A DNA stretch of 64,000 nucleotides, taken from the NCBI GenBank assembly GCA_964491875.1, contig CAZBIC010000015.1:86524-150523 (forward strand). The letters are read 5' to 3'. A program made the translations under genes and the position numbers. Positions 33,296 to 42,105 of the stretch are shown piece after piece (position 1 is the stretch's first letter; each line of letters begins with the position of its first letter). The notes beneath the pieces were generated by a model. The model saw only the letters and a program-made list of their open reading frames with translations, searched no databases and was not told the origin of the DNA. This DNA is from JADJPG01 sp964491875. Its GTDB lineage: Bacteria > Verrucomicrobiota > Verrucomicrobiia > Limisphaerales > JADJPG01.

Positions 33296-34549
33296 ATGAA
33301 GATAAATCTCCTTTCGGACGCCTTTAAGTGGTGGAGAACGCGTCGCCTCCTCACCATCGCCTCCGCCCTCGCGCTGCTGTTCACGCTGCCCGGCGCGCAG
33401 GGCCTCGATTGCACCACCTTCAAAGTCTGGTCCTTCAACATCCGCTACAACTACGGCGGGGTGTGCTTCAGTGATTGCGAGAACGAGTGGTATCGATCCG
33501 GCGGCCGGATTGCCCGGCGCGACGTTGTCGAGAGCTACATGAAAGCGTTCTCGCCGGATATCTTCGGCCTCCAAGAAGTGCGGGATCCCGTCCCTCTGTC
33601 CGGCACCCGCGCCTCCCAACTGAACGACGTTGCGAGCTGGTTTCCGAATCACGATCTCTACGCCCGCGACCGTGGCGATGGTGAGCACTGCGCCATCTTC
33701 TACCGCACGACGCGCTTCGCCCGCATGAACGCCGGCACTTTTTGGATCAGCTGCTTTCCTGATGTCCCGGAAACGAAGTATCCACTTGATGACGCAGGCG
33801 GCCACTCCCAACGCATTGTCTCCTGGGTGCAACTGTTTGACGCACTGACCAGCACCACCGTGTTCGTTTTCAACACTCATTGGTCACACATCTACAGCCA
33901 GTCGCAATCCTACGCCGCGGCCTTGCTGCGGCAACGCGCCTACCAGATCGCCGGTGGCCAACCCGTGATCATCCTCGGCGACATGAACTGCGCCGAAAAC
34001 AGTAATCCTTTCAAGATCCTCACTGCGGAAGCGAACTACGCAGGAAGCGAGGAATGCATCATTCAACCCGTCGCCGTCCCGCGAACCAGTCTTCAACTCG
34101 CAAACAGTTTCCGTCAGGCCAATCCAGCGGTCTCGGCCGATGAAGGCACCTTCCACAACTTCACCGGTAATACTGGCGGCGACCGGATCGATCACGTCCT
34201 TCACACCACCAACGACTTCGTCGCTCAGTTCGGAACCATCCGCCGCGATTCGTATCCAGGCCATTGCAGTGACACCACGTGCTACCCCTCCGATCATTTC
34301 GCCCTGGAAATTCTTTTCAGGCCGTTGCTGACGTCAGTGTTCGTGAAATTCAGTGCCAGTGAAATCAATTGCGAGGTCGGTAGCGCACTGTCGCCGTTCA
34401 ACACCATTGAGGAAGGACTCAGCACCGTGAAGTCCGGCGGCACCATCGTCCTCGCGGCAACCTCGAAAAACTCCAGCATGCTGATTAACCCCAGCCGCGG
34501 CCCCGTCACGATTACGTCCGCCGGCGGAACCTCCGTCCTCGGCAAATGA
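33296..34549 (+). CDS. Exported endonuclease/exonuclease/phosphatase-family protein
   Basis: 417 residues with a signal peptide ending at ALLFTLPGAQG. Catalytic-fold motifs of the EEP (DNase I-like) superfamily: FKVWSFNIRYN, FGLQEV (Glu), FNTHWSH, LGDMNCAENSN (Asp/Asn), RIDHVLH and YPSDHFALEI (Asp-His). A short C-terminal segment (NTIEEGLSTVKSGGTIVLAA) resembles the start of a beta-helix. Cleaves phosphodiester or phosphomonoester bonds; substrate unknown. It overlaps the next gene by ATGA and is likely co-transcribed. Confidence 0.85.
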   Translation: MKINLLSDAFKWWRTRRLLTIASALALLFTLPGAQGLDCTTFKVWSFNIRYNYGGVCFSDCENEWYRSGGRIARRDVVESYMKAFSPDIFGLQEVRDPVPLSGTRASQLNDVASWFPNHDLYARDRGDGEHCAIFYRTTRFARMNAGTFWISCFPDVPETKYPLDDAGGHSQRIVSWVQLFDALTSTTVFVFNTHWSHIYSQSQSYAAALLRQRAYQIAGGQPVIILGDMNCAENSNPFKILTAEANYAGSEECIIQPVAVPRTSLQLANSFRQANPAVSADEGTFHNFTGNTGGDRIDHVLHTTNDFVAQFGTIRRDSYPGHCSDTTCYPSDHFALEILFRPLLTSVFVKFSASEINCEVGSALSPFNTIEEGLSTVKSGGTIVLAATSKNSSMLINPSRGPVTITSAGGTSVLGK

Positions 34550-34983
34550 TCCCGCGCCTCATGAAACCTCTCCTCCTCCTGCTCGTCACCGGTTTCGCCG
34601 CTCACGCGCAGACCTACTCAATCCCTTGGTCGAAGATCGCGGGTGGTGGCGGCACCAGCACTGGGGCTGTCTTCGCGGTTCACGGAACCATCGGTCAACA
34701 CGATGCCGATGGACCGTTCACCAACAATACCTACTCGGTCACTGGCGGCTTCTGGATTCTACCTGTCGCGGTTCAAGCGTCCGGCGCCCCCACGTTGAGC
34801 ATCGCTCCGGGCGCGCCCGGACAAGCCGTCATCTCCTGGACACCGGCCACACCCGGTTACCTGCTGCAAGAGTCGACCAGCCTCAACCCAACGGAGTGGT
34901 TGAACGCTCCAAGCGGCTCCTCGAATCCCGCCATCGTCCCCGCTGGTCCTACTGCCAAGTTCTACCGTCTGCACAAACCGTAA
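34546..34983 (+). CDS. Small exported protein with conserved C-terminal ST/W/FYRL domain
   Basis: 145 residues from the ATG at 34546, or 140 from the ATG at 34561 (MKPLLLLLVTGFAAHAQT), which better fits the signal peptide. Middle: SIPWSKIAGGGGTSTGAVFAVHGTIGQHD, a motif common in verrucomicrobial secreted proteins. The C-terminus has YLLQESTSLNPTEW and ends KFYRLHKP, a domain shared with three other proteins in this window. It forms the third cistron after the tail-fibre-like and EEP proteins. Function unknown. Confidence 0.7.
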   Translation: MIPRLMKPLLLLLVTGFAAHAQTYSIPWSKIAGGGGTSTGAVFAVHGTIGQHDADGPFTNNTYSVTGGFWILPVAVQASGAPTLSIAPGAPGQAVISWTPATPGYLLQESTSLNPTEWLNAPSGSSNPAIVPAGPTAKFYRLHKP

Positions 34984-35048
34984 GGATCGCCGGGACGTTT
35001 AGCTGCGACTTGGCCCTCAGTATCCGTCCCCAGTCCGAGCCACCGCGA

Positions 35049-37073
35049 TTATCGCTCCGCTGGCGCGAATGAAATGTTCCCCAGCACCGCCGCTTGAACC
35101 GACGGAGGTCCATCCACCGGAACGAACGGTCCAAAGTGCTGATCGTTCGCGAGCGTCACGATTGTCGAAGCGTCACGAGTCAGCCTCGTCGGCGGCGTGA
35201 AGGTGGTTTGGTAACGCGCGCCGCGGCTCACGCGGACGTCGTCCACCGAACCGCGCCAGTAGATTAGTGGGTAGGAGAAGTTGTAGGTATTGAAAGCGCC
35301 GTTCGGTCGCGCGCCGATGAACAGCGATTTGTCCGAACTCAGCCGGGCGCCAGCCACATTCGTGGACGCCGAAGCGTGGCCATCCACATATAGAGTCAAA
35401 CGCTGACCGTCATAAACTCCGGCGAGGTGCGTCCAACGTCCGGTCACCAAACGATCCTTCGACCGGATACCGAGGGCCGGCTTCAAGTTCGAGACACGTC
35501 GGTCGGTCACCGTCGACGCATCCGTTTGCACACGGAACTGCGGGGTGCCAGCGACCTCCAAGCTGAACCCGCCGATCTTGATGTTCGAGAAGATCGCGCC
35601 ATTGGTGTCGCCCGCGGACTTCACCCACGCTTCCACCGTGAATGGTCCGTCGGGCAGATCGAGTTGGTGGCGGGCAATTTCCAGACATGCATTCGTGCCA
35701 TTGAGCACGAGGCATTGATTGGTCTTCACCGCGGGCCAACCACCCGGCGGCGGCTGCAACAGGGACGGCGCGCGGATGCTTCGGGCGGGCAAGGCGAGAC
35801 GCGCCTCTGGCGTGAGCACATCGAAGCGCAGTTCAAACTCCGGCGCCTCGAAGCCGTCGAGCTTGTTGGTGGATTCGCGCGCGCAGAGAAACTCGAAGAC
35901 TTTTCCCTCCTCCGGCTCGAGCCGGGAATGCCGATGGTCCGGCGCAAGCGTCCACGTCTTGTCGGCCTTGGGCAGAAGCGTGACTTCGATGGGCAGTGCA
36001 CACGGATTTGTCACGGCGATGCGGCAGACTGCGGTGGCGGAGCCGTCGAGCTTCACCGCGATGGGCGGCGAGATGAATTCCTGCAGCAGATACCGCGCAG
36101 CCTCGACTTCAAGGTGGCGTTGCGGCGTGAACTGCCGCGGATCGAAAACGCCGCCGACGGGGATCGAAGCCATTGAGAAGCTGTTACTACGGACAGTCAC
36201 CACGTTGAACTGGTGCAGCAGACCGAAATACTCGTATTGCATGCCGGGCGTCAGCGAACCGCCGGTGGTCGCGAGCGCGTAATAGCCAATGCCGTCGCGC
36301 ACGCCGTCGTAGCGCATCTGGTGGATGTGCCCGGCAATCACCGCGCGGACGTTGCCGTTCTTCACGAGGAGCTGGTGAACTTCGTCCCAGTTGCTGCCGG
36401 GATAGCGTTCCCCCCACCAATACGGGTGATGCAAAAACACGAAGACGTGCTGGAGCCGCTTCATCTTCTGAAGCTCGGCAGCGATCCAGTTCAGCTGCGT
36501 CTTGCTGATCTGTTGCTGCTCGCGATCGCCGAAGTTTCGCTCGCGCCCGTCGGCATGACCTTCGTCCGAGAAGATCACCATGAAGCCCGTGTTCTTGTGC
36601 TCGAACCAATACCAGAGCGGGCCGAAATGTTTCTCGTAACTCTCCTCGTGCTCGCGGGCCGGTTTGGGCTCGAAATTCTTCCCGTCCTTGCGCCGCCAGT
36701 AGATGTCGTGGTTTCCGGCGACGGGGAACCACGGCATCTTGAGCTTGCCCATCGTGGACTGATATTCCTCCATCTGCTTCATCCACTCGCTCGTCTGGTT
36801 GTAGCCGTTCACCAGATCGCCCACGGTCATTACCAAATCGGGATCGAGCAGGTTTGCATCCTCGACCGCGCGCGCGAGCACCTTAATGCCCTCCGCCGGA
36901 CCGCCCGTCCGATCGCCGAAGACGATGAAATGAAACACGTCGTCGTCCTTGGGAAGCGGCAGGATCTTCGGCGAGGTGCGCGAAGTATGGATGTGCGGCG
37001 GCTCGGCGGCGTTCAACGAAACAAAAGCGGACAGCAGGAACGCGATAGCGACGGAAAGGTGGCGACGATTCAC
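35049..37073 (-). CDS. Exported metallophosphoesterase with C-terminal LamG domain
   Basis: 674 residues if the GTG at 37073 is used (MNRRHLSVAIAFLLSAFVSLNAAEPP), which gives a clean signal peptide; an ATG at 37142 is an alternative, and any longer start would run into the DUF1592 gene. Calcineurin-like motifs: FIVFGDRTGG, MTVGDLVNGY, FPVAGNHDIYW, FLHHPYWWGER and IAGHIHQMRYDG. A linker (about 330-470) is followed by a LamG/concanavalin-like domain (PFTVEAWVKSAG, RWTHLAGVYDGQRLTLYVDG, GSVDDVRVSRGARY). It hydrolyses phosphoesters outside the cytoplasm; the substrate is unknown. Confidence 0.85.
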   Translation of the reverse strand: MNRRHLSVAIAFLLSAFVSLNAAEPPHIHTSRTSPKILPLPKDDDVFHFIVFGDRTGGPAEGIKVLARAVEDANLLDPDLVMTVGDLVNGYNQTSEWMKQMEEYQSTMGKLKMPWFPVAGNHDIYWRRKDGKNFEPKPAREHEESYEKHFGPLWYWFEHKNTGFMVIFSDEGHADGRERNFGDREQQQISKTQLNWIAAELQKMKRLQHVFVFLHHPYWWGERYPGSNWDEVHQLLVKNGNVRAVIAGHIHQMRYDGVRDGIGYYALATTGGSLTPGMQYEYFGLLHQFNVVTVRSNSFSMASIPVGGVFDPRQFTPQRHLEVEAARYLLQEFISPPIAVKLDGSATAVCRIAVTNPCALPIEVTLLPKADKTWTLAPDHRHSRLEPEEGKVFEFLCARESTNKLDGFEAPEFELRFDVLTPEARLALPARSIRAPSLLQPPPGGWPAVKTNQCLVLNGTNACLEIARHQLDLPDGPFTVEAWVKSAGDTNGAIFSNIKIGGFSLEVAGTPQFRVQTDASTVTDRRVSNLKPALGIRSKDRLVTGRWTHLAGVYDGQRLTLYVDGHASASTNVAGARLSSDKSLFIGARPNGAFNTYNFSYPLIYWRGSVDDVRVSRGARYQTTFTPPTRLTRDASTIVTLANDQHFGPFVPVDGPPSVQAAVLGNISFAPAER

Positions 37074-37155
37074 GTTCAGAAAGTGCTGAACATCCACCCG
37101 CCCCACAAGCGCGAAGAGGTAAAAGCTTCGCGTCGATTGCATCGTACTGCCGGAG

Positions 37156-39792
37156 TCACTTGTTCCGGAAGAGATCGCTCTGCACCAGTTCGTGGATGAG
37201 GCTGCGCACGCCGTAATGACTGGAACTGGCACGGTCGAGCATCGCCTCGATGTGCGACCGATCCGCGAAACCGACCGGAGCGCCAGTCGCGTAAACGGTG
37301 AACTGACGGGCGAGGTTGCGGGCGATCTGTTTCTCGTCGGAGAGAAGCAGCTGTTTGAATTCACGGATGTCGCTGAACTTCCGGCCATCCGGCAGATCGC
37401 CGCTGGCATCCACCGGCAACGCCCACCGAAACGAAAACTTCTGACCGCTTTTGGCGAGGCCCTTGGCCAGTTCGCCCCCCGCCTCGGAACGATACCGTTC
37501 ACGCCAGCCGCCCATGACGTCGAAACTCTCCAGCGCGAAGCCCGGCGGATCGATCTTCGCGTGGCATGCATTGCAGGACTCCTGCGTGCGATGTTTCTCC
37601 AACTGCTGGCGAATCGTCGCCGCGCCACGGATGTCCGGCTCCACCGCAGGAACGCTCGGCGGTGGCGCAGGTGGTTTCTGGCCGAGAATGCGTTCCATGA
37701 TCCACGCGCCGCGCACAACGGGCGACGTGGTTGTACCGTTCGCGGTCACCTTCAACACGCTCGCTTGCGTCATCAACCCTCCGCGCACACTGTCATTCGG
37801 CAGCCTGGTTTTTTTCAACGCCACGCCTTGCACCACGGGCAATCCGTAGTGACTCGCGAGCTTCTCGTTCAGCATTGCAAAGTCCGACGCCACCAGATTT
37901 CGCGCCGGCAGATCGTCCCGAAGCAGTTCCGCGAAGAAGGCCCGCGTCTCGGCGAGGGCAGACTCGGTGAGCAAATCGTCTAGGTAATAATCGGAGTAGA
38001 GTTCCGCGTCGGGCGCCGTCGCCTGCATCTTCCGGAGATCGAGCCAGTAATCGAGAAACGCTTCGACGAACTGCTGCGACTTAGGACTGCCCAGCAATCG
38101 CTCCGTCTGCGCGCGCAACACCTCAGGTCGACGCAACTCGCCGTTATCCGCGCATCGGCGCAGCTCGGCATCTGGCGCGGAGTTCCAGAGGAAGAACGAC
38201 AGTCGAGCAGCCAGCGCATGGTCGTCGAGACGTCCAGGTTTCTCCACCAGGCTGATGAACTCTGGCGAACACAACACGGCGGTGTAGCCGGCAATCATCG
38301 CGTCGGTGAAGCTGTTCCCTTTCTCCATCGCCGTGCGCACGACCGGCAGGAAGCGTTTCACCTCAGCGTTGCCGACCGGACGGCGATACGCTTCGCGAAC
38401 GAAGTTCTTCAGCAACCGCTCGGCATCGACCATCGGCGCCTGGGAGATTACTCCAACCCCGGCGGGCGGCGCGAAACGACGCTCCCCGAAACGATTCGTC
38501 GCACCGGCTTTGTCGTCGGAAACGCGGCTCGCGACCGGCAGTTTGCCAAAAAGAAGCTCGCGACCTGCCGTCGGCCATTGGTCGAAGATCGGGCCCTCCA
38601 CTTCCATCCAGCGGAACACCACGCCCGGCTGGCCGTCCTTTTCCGCGAGCGGATTCTGCCAGCGCCCCGCGCCAGGTCGCGAACGAAAGAGGCGTCCGGC
38701 GTCGGGACGAATCATTTCGCCGGCGAGCAAATGAACATCGAGTTCGTACACCACCGGATCCGGCGTGATGTCGAAATCGCCGAGATGCCGGAGCAATCGC
38801 GGCGGCGTTTCGGCCGTGATGGTGATCGGCTCATCGCGGCGGCCCTTGGCAATGTTGTCGAGATCGGGAATGAACCACTTGTTGCTCTGGCCCGGCCCGA
38901 CCCACACGGAGTAGGCGTTGAAGCGCAGCTTGTAGCGGCCGGCGACCGGCGCCTTGAACTGATTCCACTTCGGCTCAATCGGCTCGTAGGCACTCGCGAC
39001 CACACCAACGCCTTCCAGTTCGCGCTCACTCGCGTTCGTGCTGTTGAGCGGCGCCTTGCCGGAACGAACATCCGGCTGTCCCTCGAACCCGAGGACAGGA
39101 AACGTGGCGCGTTCCGGCGCGGTGTTGAACACCGAGAACTTCATCGGCCCGGTGAAGCTCCGCTGGTCGCGGGTGTAGTAGCGTTTCGTCGCCGTCTCCG
39201 GTCGTTCGGCGGCGGGAATCATCGCCTGGCGCAGCGCGTAATCGGCCGCGCCGAGATAGCGCGCCATCTGCACGTGCGAAACGTCGAGAGCATCGCCGAC
39301 CTTGTTGAAACGAAACGCCTCGCCGTCCTCGGGCAGCGAATCGCGAATCTGCAACCACGGCGCACGCAACAAATCACGCAGCGCGTTCTCGTACTCGTAG
39401 CGGTTCAACCGCCGTCGCGTCGCCCGACCTTCCTGCGCGATGCGCTTCTCATCTGCCGTGATCAGCGCACTGCCAAGAGACGCGAGAAATCCATCGCGCT
39501 CGCCTGACTCGGGCTGGGTGTTCTTCTTCGGTGGCATTTCTCCGGCCTGAACGCGATCAAACGCTTTGACCCACTTGGAGAAATTGGTCCGGTTCGCGAG
39601 ATCGAATTTCAACGCCGAGAGATCCAGTCCCCCTTTCTTCATCTCCGCGTCGTGACATTCGAGGCAGTGCTTCTGGAGATATGGCTGCAGCTTCGGCGCG
39701 GCCGCGGCGGACGACAGAAACGCAGCCACTCCGCACAACGTGAAGAACCACGTGAAGAAATTTCGGCTGGCCATGGTGGTAAAGGGCGTCAT
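37156..39792 (-). CDS. Planctomycete-type cytochrome-like protein (DUF1587/1592/1588/1585)
   Basis: 878 residues (or 872 from the ATG at 39774, MASRNFFTWFFTLCGVAAF) with a signal peptide. Order of parts: a heme-binding-type CxxCH (KHCLECHDAEMKKGGLDLS) near residue 40; a DUF1587-like segment (RRRLNRYEYENALRDLL); DUF1592 (FTDAMIAGYTAVLCSPEF, FFLWNSAPDAELR); DUF1588 with a second CxxCH (ESCNACHAKIDPPGFALESFD); and a DUF1585-like end (ESEMP absent, ends SDLFRNK). Probably a periplasmic redox protein in polymer or sugar oxidation. Its usual partner DUF1552 is 5.5 kb away. Confidence 0.9.
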   Translation of the reverse strand: MTPFTTMASRNFFTWFFTLCGVAAFLSSAAAAPKLQPYLQKHCLECHDAEMKKGGLDLSALKFDLANRTNFSKWVKAFDRVQAGEMPPKKNTQPESGERDGFLASLGSALITADEKRIAQEGRATRRRLNRYEYENALRDLLRAPWLQIRDSLPEDGEAFRFNKVGDALDVSHVQMARYLGAADYALRQAMIPAAERPETATKRYYTRDQRSFTGPMKFSVFNTAPERATFPVLGFEGQPDVRSGKAPLNSTNASERELEGVGVVASAYEPIEPKWNQFKAPVAGRYKLRFNAYSVWVGPGQSNKWFIPDLDNIAKGRRDEPITITAETPPRLLRHLGDFDITPDPVVYELDVHLLAGEMIRPDAGRLFRSRPGAGRWQNPLAEKDGQPGVVFRWMEVEGPIFDQWPTAGRELLFGKLPVASRVSDDKAGATNRFGERRFAPPAGVGVISQAPMVDAERLLKNFVREAYRRPVGNAEVKRFLPVVRTAMEKGNSFTDAMIAGYTAVLCSPEFISLVEKPGRLDDHALAARLSFFLWNSAPDAELRRCADNGELRRPEVLRAQTERLLGSPKSQQFVEAFLDYWLDLRKMQATAPDAELYSDYYLDDLLTESALAETRAFFAELLRDDLPARNLVASDFAMLNEKLASHYGLPVVQGVALKKTRLPNDSVRGGLMTQASVLKVTANGTTTSPVVRGAWIMERILGQKPPAPPPSVPAVEPDIRGAATIRQQLEKHRTQESCNACHAKIDPPGFALESFDVMGGWRERYRSEAGGELAKGLAKSGQKFSFRWALPVDASGDLPDGRKFSDIREFKQLLLSDEKQIARNLARQFTVYATGAPVGFADRSHIEAMLDRASSSHYGVRSLIHELVQSDLFRNK

Positions 39793-39897
39793 TCGGGCGT
39801 GAACAGTGGACGAAAGAAAACCCTCACCGCTTCAAGCGATGAAGGTTTGAAATCGAACTGACCGTTGCGCGGAGCCTGCATGACGCAGGCAACCCGC

Positions 39898-41961
39898 CTA
39901 CTTCGCGAAGACCGTTTCGTCTGCGTGCCGGGAATGGCCGTTGGTGTGACCGTTCGTGCCGTTCACATGGCCATTGGTGTGGCCGTTGTTCTTGGCGTTC
40001 GCGCGGTCGAGAATCTTCTTGTAGGTCGCCAGCGCGAGCAGCGGCCAGGCGTTCCGATACATGTCGTACTTTAGGTAAAACACTTTCGGGAAACCGGTCC
40101 CGGTCGTTTCGAGTTCGCTCCAGGAGCCGTCCGCGTTTTGCGTGCGAGCGAGATACTCGATGCCGCGGCGGATGCTCTCACGGTTCGGATCGTCGAACGC
40201 GCACAAGCCCATGAGCGCCCACGCGGTTTGCGACGCGGTGCTCGGGCCTTTGCCCTTGAAGACCGGATCGTCGTAGGTGTTGCAACGTTCGCCCCAGCCA
40301 CCGTCTTCGTTCTGCACGCTTTCCAGCCAATCGCGGGCCTTGAGCAACCAGCGCTGGTTCATGTTGATGTTCAGCGCGCGCAGACCACGCAGCACCTGCC
40401 ACGTGCCGTAGATGTAATTCACGCCCCAGCGTCCATACCACGAGCCGTCTTCTTCCTGATGATCGCGGATGAATTGCAGCGCCTTGATCACTTGCGGATG
40501 CGTGACGGACCAACCTTCGTAGCCGAGCAGTTCGAGGATGCGCGCCGTGATGTCGGCGCACTCGGGATCGAGCATCGCGTTATGGTCGGCGAACGGAACC
40601 TTCTCGAGCACGCTCTTCGTGCAGTCCTTGTCGAAGGCCGCCCAGCCGCCGTCCTTGCATTGGAAGGTCATCATCCAACGCATGCCGCGATTGAAGCACT
40701 CATCGCGCTTGGCGCGGTTGTCGGTCGGAATCTGGCGGAGTGCCAGCAACACCATCGCGGTGTCGTCCACGTCCGGGTTCCACTTGTTTTCGTATTCGAA
40801 CACCCAGCCGCTCGGCTCGACGTTGACCGGGTTCTTGTAGTACCAGTCGCCGCGGAACCGGATTTCCTTCTCCATCAACCAGTCGGCGCATTGCTTCATG
40901 CGCGGATGGTCGGCGGGAATGCCGGATTCACGGAGGCAGATGGCGACGATGGCGGTGTCCCACACCGGCGAGAAGCACGGCTCGATGCGAACGGTGTCCT
41001 TCTCTTCGTGTTCGAGATTCTTCAGCTCGCGCCGGGCGCGGATGACTTGCGGATGGTCATCGGGATATCCGAGCGCCTTGAGCGCGATCAGGGCGTTGAG
41101 CATCGCCGGGAAAATCGCGGCGAGACCGTTCGAGCCCTCGAAGCGTTCGAGCATCCACTGCTCGGCTTTCTTGAGCGCGAGCTTGCGGAACGGGCGGAGA
41201 TTGTTGTTCTCAACAAACTTGTGGAGCTTGTCGAGCCACAGGAAGAAATTGCGCCAAGTGAAACGTTCCGGGTCGGGACGCAAGGCGAGGTCACGTTCGT
41301 GGAAGCCTTCCGGATACAGCTCGTCGAGCGTGATCGGGCAGTTTTGCGGACGCGTCGGCTTGTAGTGATTGATGATGGCCAACGGGACGATCATGGACCG
41401 GCTCCAGTTGCTCATCTCGTTGAAGTTCACGTAAAACCATTTACCGATGAGGATGACCTCGCTCGGGATGGTCGGAACGTAATCCCACGGATACAGGCCG
41501 AGCAGCGCGAGATACAGCTTCGAGAAGGTGTTCATCCGCGGCACACCGCCGAGGCTCAGCGCCATTTCGCGGGCCTTTAGCATGCGCGGGTCGGTGACGG
41601 ACACGCCGGCGAGCTTGAGTGCGAGGTAAGCCTTGCAGGTGGCGTTCACCTCCGCCGGGCCGCCGAAATAGATGTTCCAGCCGCCGTCAGGCAGCTGCAT
41701 GGAGAAGATGTGATTAACCGCCTTGCGCTGCCATTCCGGGTCCACGCTGCCATCCCAGTGATGGAAGCAAACCATATCCGAAACGAGCGTCGAATCGACC
41801 AAAAGCTCGCCAACCCAGAACCCTTCCGGCTTCTGAACGCTCAGGAGATAGTCTTGTGACCGCTTGAGGGCGGTTTCGAGGGCTTTTCTGTGGCTGGACG
41901 ACTCTCTGGATGCTGCCGGCTGGCCATTCAGCCGGTTCCCTTCATTCACTGTCAGTGACAT
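39898..41961 (-). CDS. shc: Squalene-hopene cyclase
   Basis: 687 residues from the ATG at 41961 (MSLTVNEGNRLNGQ), with an upstream in-frame ATG at 42051 that seems unused. The catalytic motif NPDVDDTAMV (DxDD) is at about residue 398. QW repeats are visible at both ends (GSVDPEWQRKAVNH, GGWGERCNTYDDP, DGSWYGRWGVNYIYG). It cyclises squalene to hopene, the first step to hopanoid membrane lipids. C-terminal tail is Asn/Gly/His-rich (NGHTNGHVNGTNGH). No other hopanoid gene is adjacent. It is transcribed divergently from the GH43 gene. Confidence 0.95.
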   Translation of the reverse strand: MSLTVNEGNRLNGQPAASRESSSHRKALETALKRSQDYLLSVQKPEGFWVGELLVDSTLVSDMVCFHHWDGSVDPEWQRKAVNHIFSMQLPDGGWNIYFGGPAEVNATCKAYLALKLAGVSVTDPRMLKAREMALSLGGVPRMNTFSKLYLALLGLYPWDYVPTIPSEVILIGKWFYVNFNEMSNWSRSMIVPLAIINHYKPTRPQNCPITLDELYPEGFHERDLALRPDPERFTWRNFFLWLDKLHKFVENNNLRPFRKLALKKAEQWMLERFEGSNGLAAIFPAMLNALIALKALGYPDDHPQVIRARRELKNLEHEEKDTVRIEPCFSPVWDTAIVAICLRESGIPADHPRMKQCADWLMEKEIRFRGDWYYKNPVNVEPSGWVFEYENKWNPDVDDTAMVLLALRQIPTDNRAKRDECFNRGMRWMMTFQCKDGGWAAFDKDCTKSVLEKVPFADHNAMLDPECADITARILELLGYEGWSVTHPQVIKALQFIRDHQEEDGSWYGRWGVNYIYGTWQVLRGLRALNINMNQRWLLKARDWLESVQNEDGGWGERCNTYDDPVFKGKGPSTASQTAWALMGLCAFDDPNRESIRRGIEYLARTQNADGSWSELETTGTGFPKVFYLKYDMYRNAWPLLALATYKKILDRANAKNNGHTNGHVNGTNGHTNGHSRHADETVFAK

Positions 41962-42105
41962 TGAGGGAAGTGTGCAAAATGGGGCTTCGAAGTGTCCAGC
42001 GCTAATTCGGTTCATGCGGCCTCGACAATTGTGGCAACGGCACTTGCGCAAGATGTCGAGCCGTGCTTACGCTCACCCGCCTACACCATCGTCAGTCATT
42101 CGCCC

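Noticed and set aside
37074..37718. N-terminal extension of the metallophosphoesterase reading into the DUF1592 gene
   Set aside because: The extension overlaps the 3' end of the DUF1592 coding sequence in another frame and has no recognisable domain. A signal peptide directly follows the GTG at 37073.
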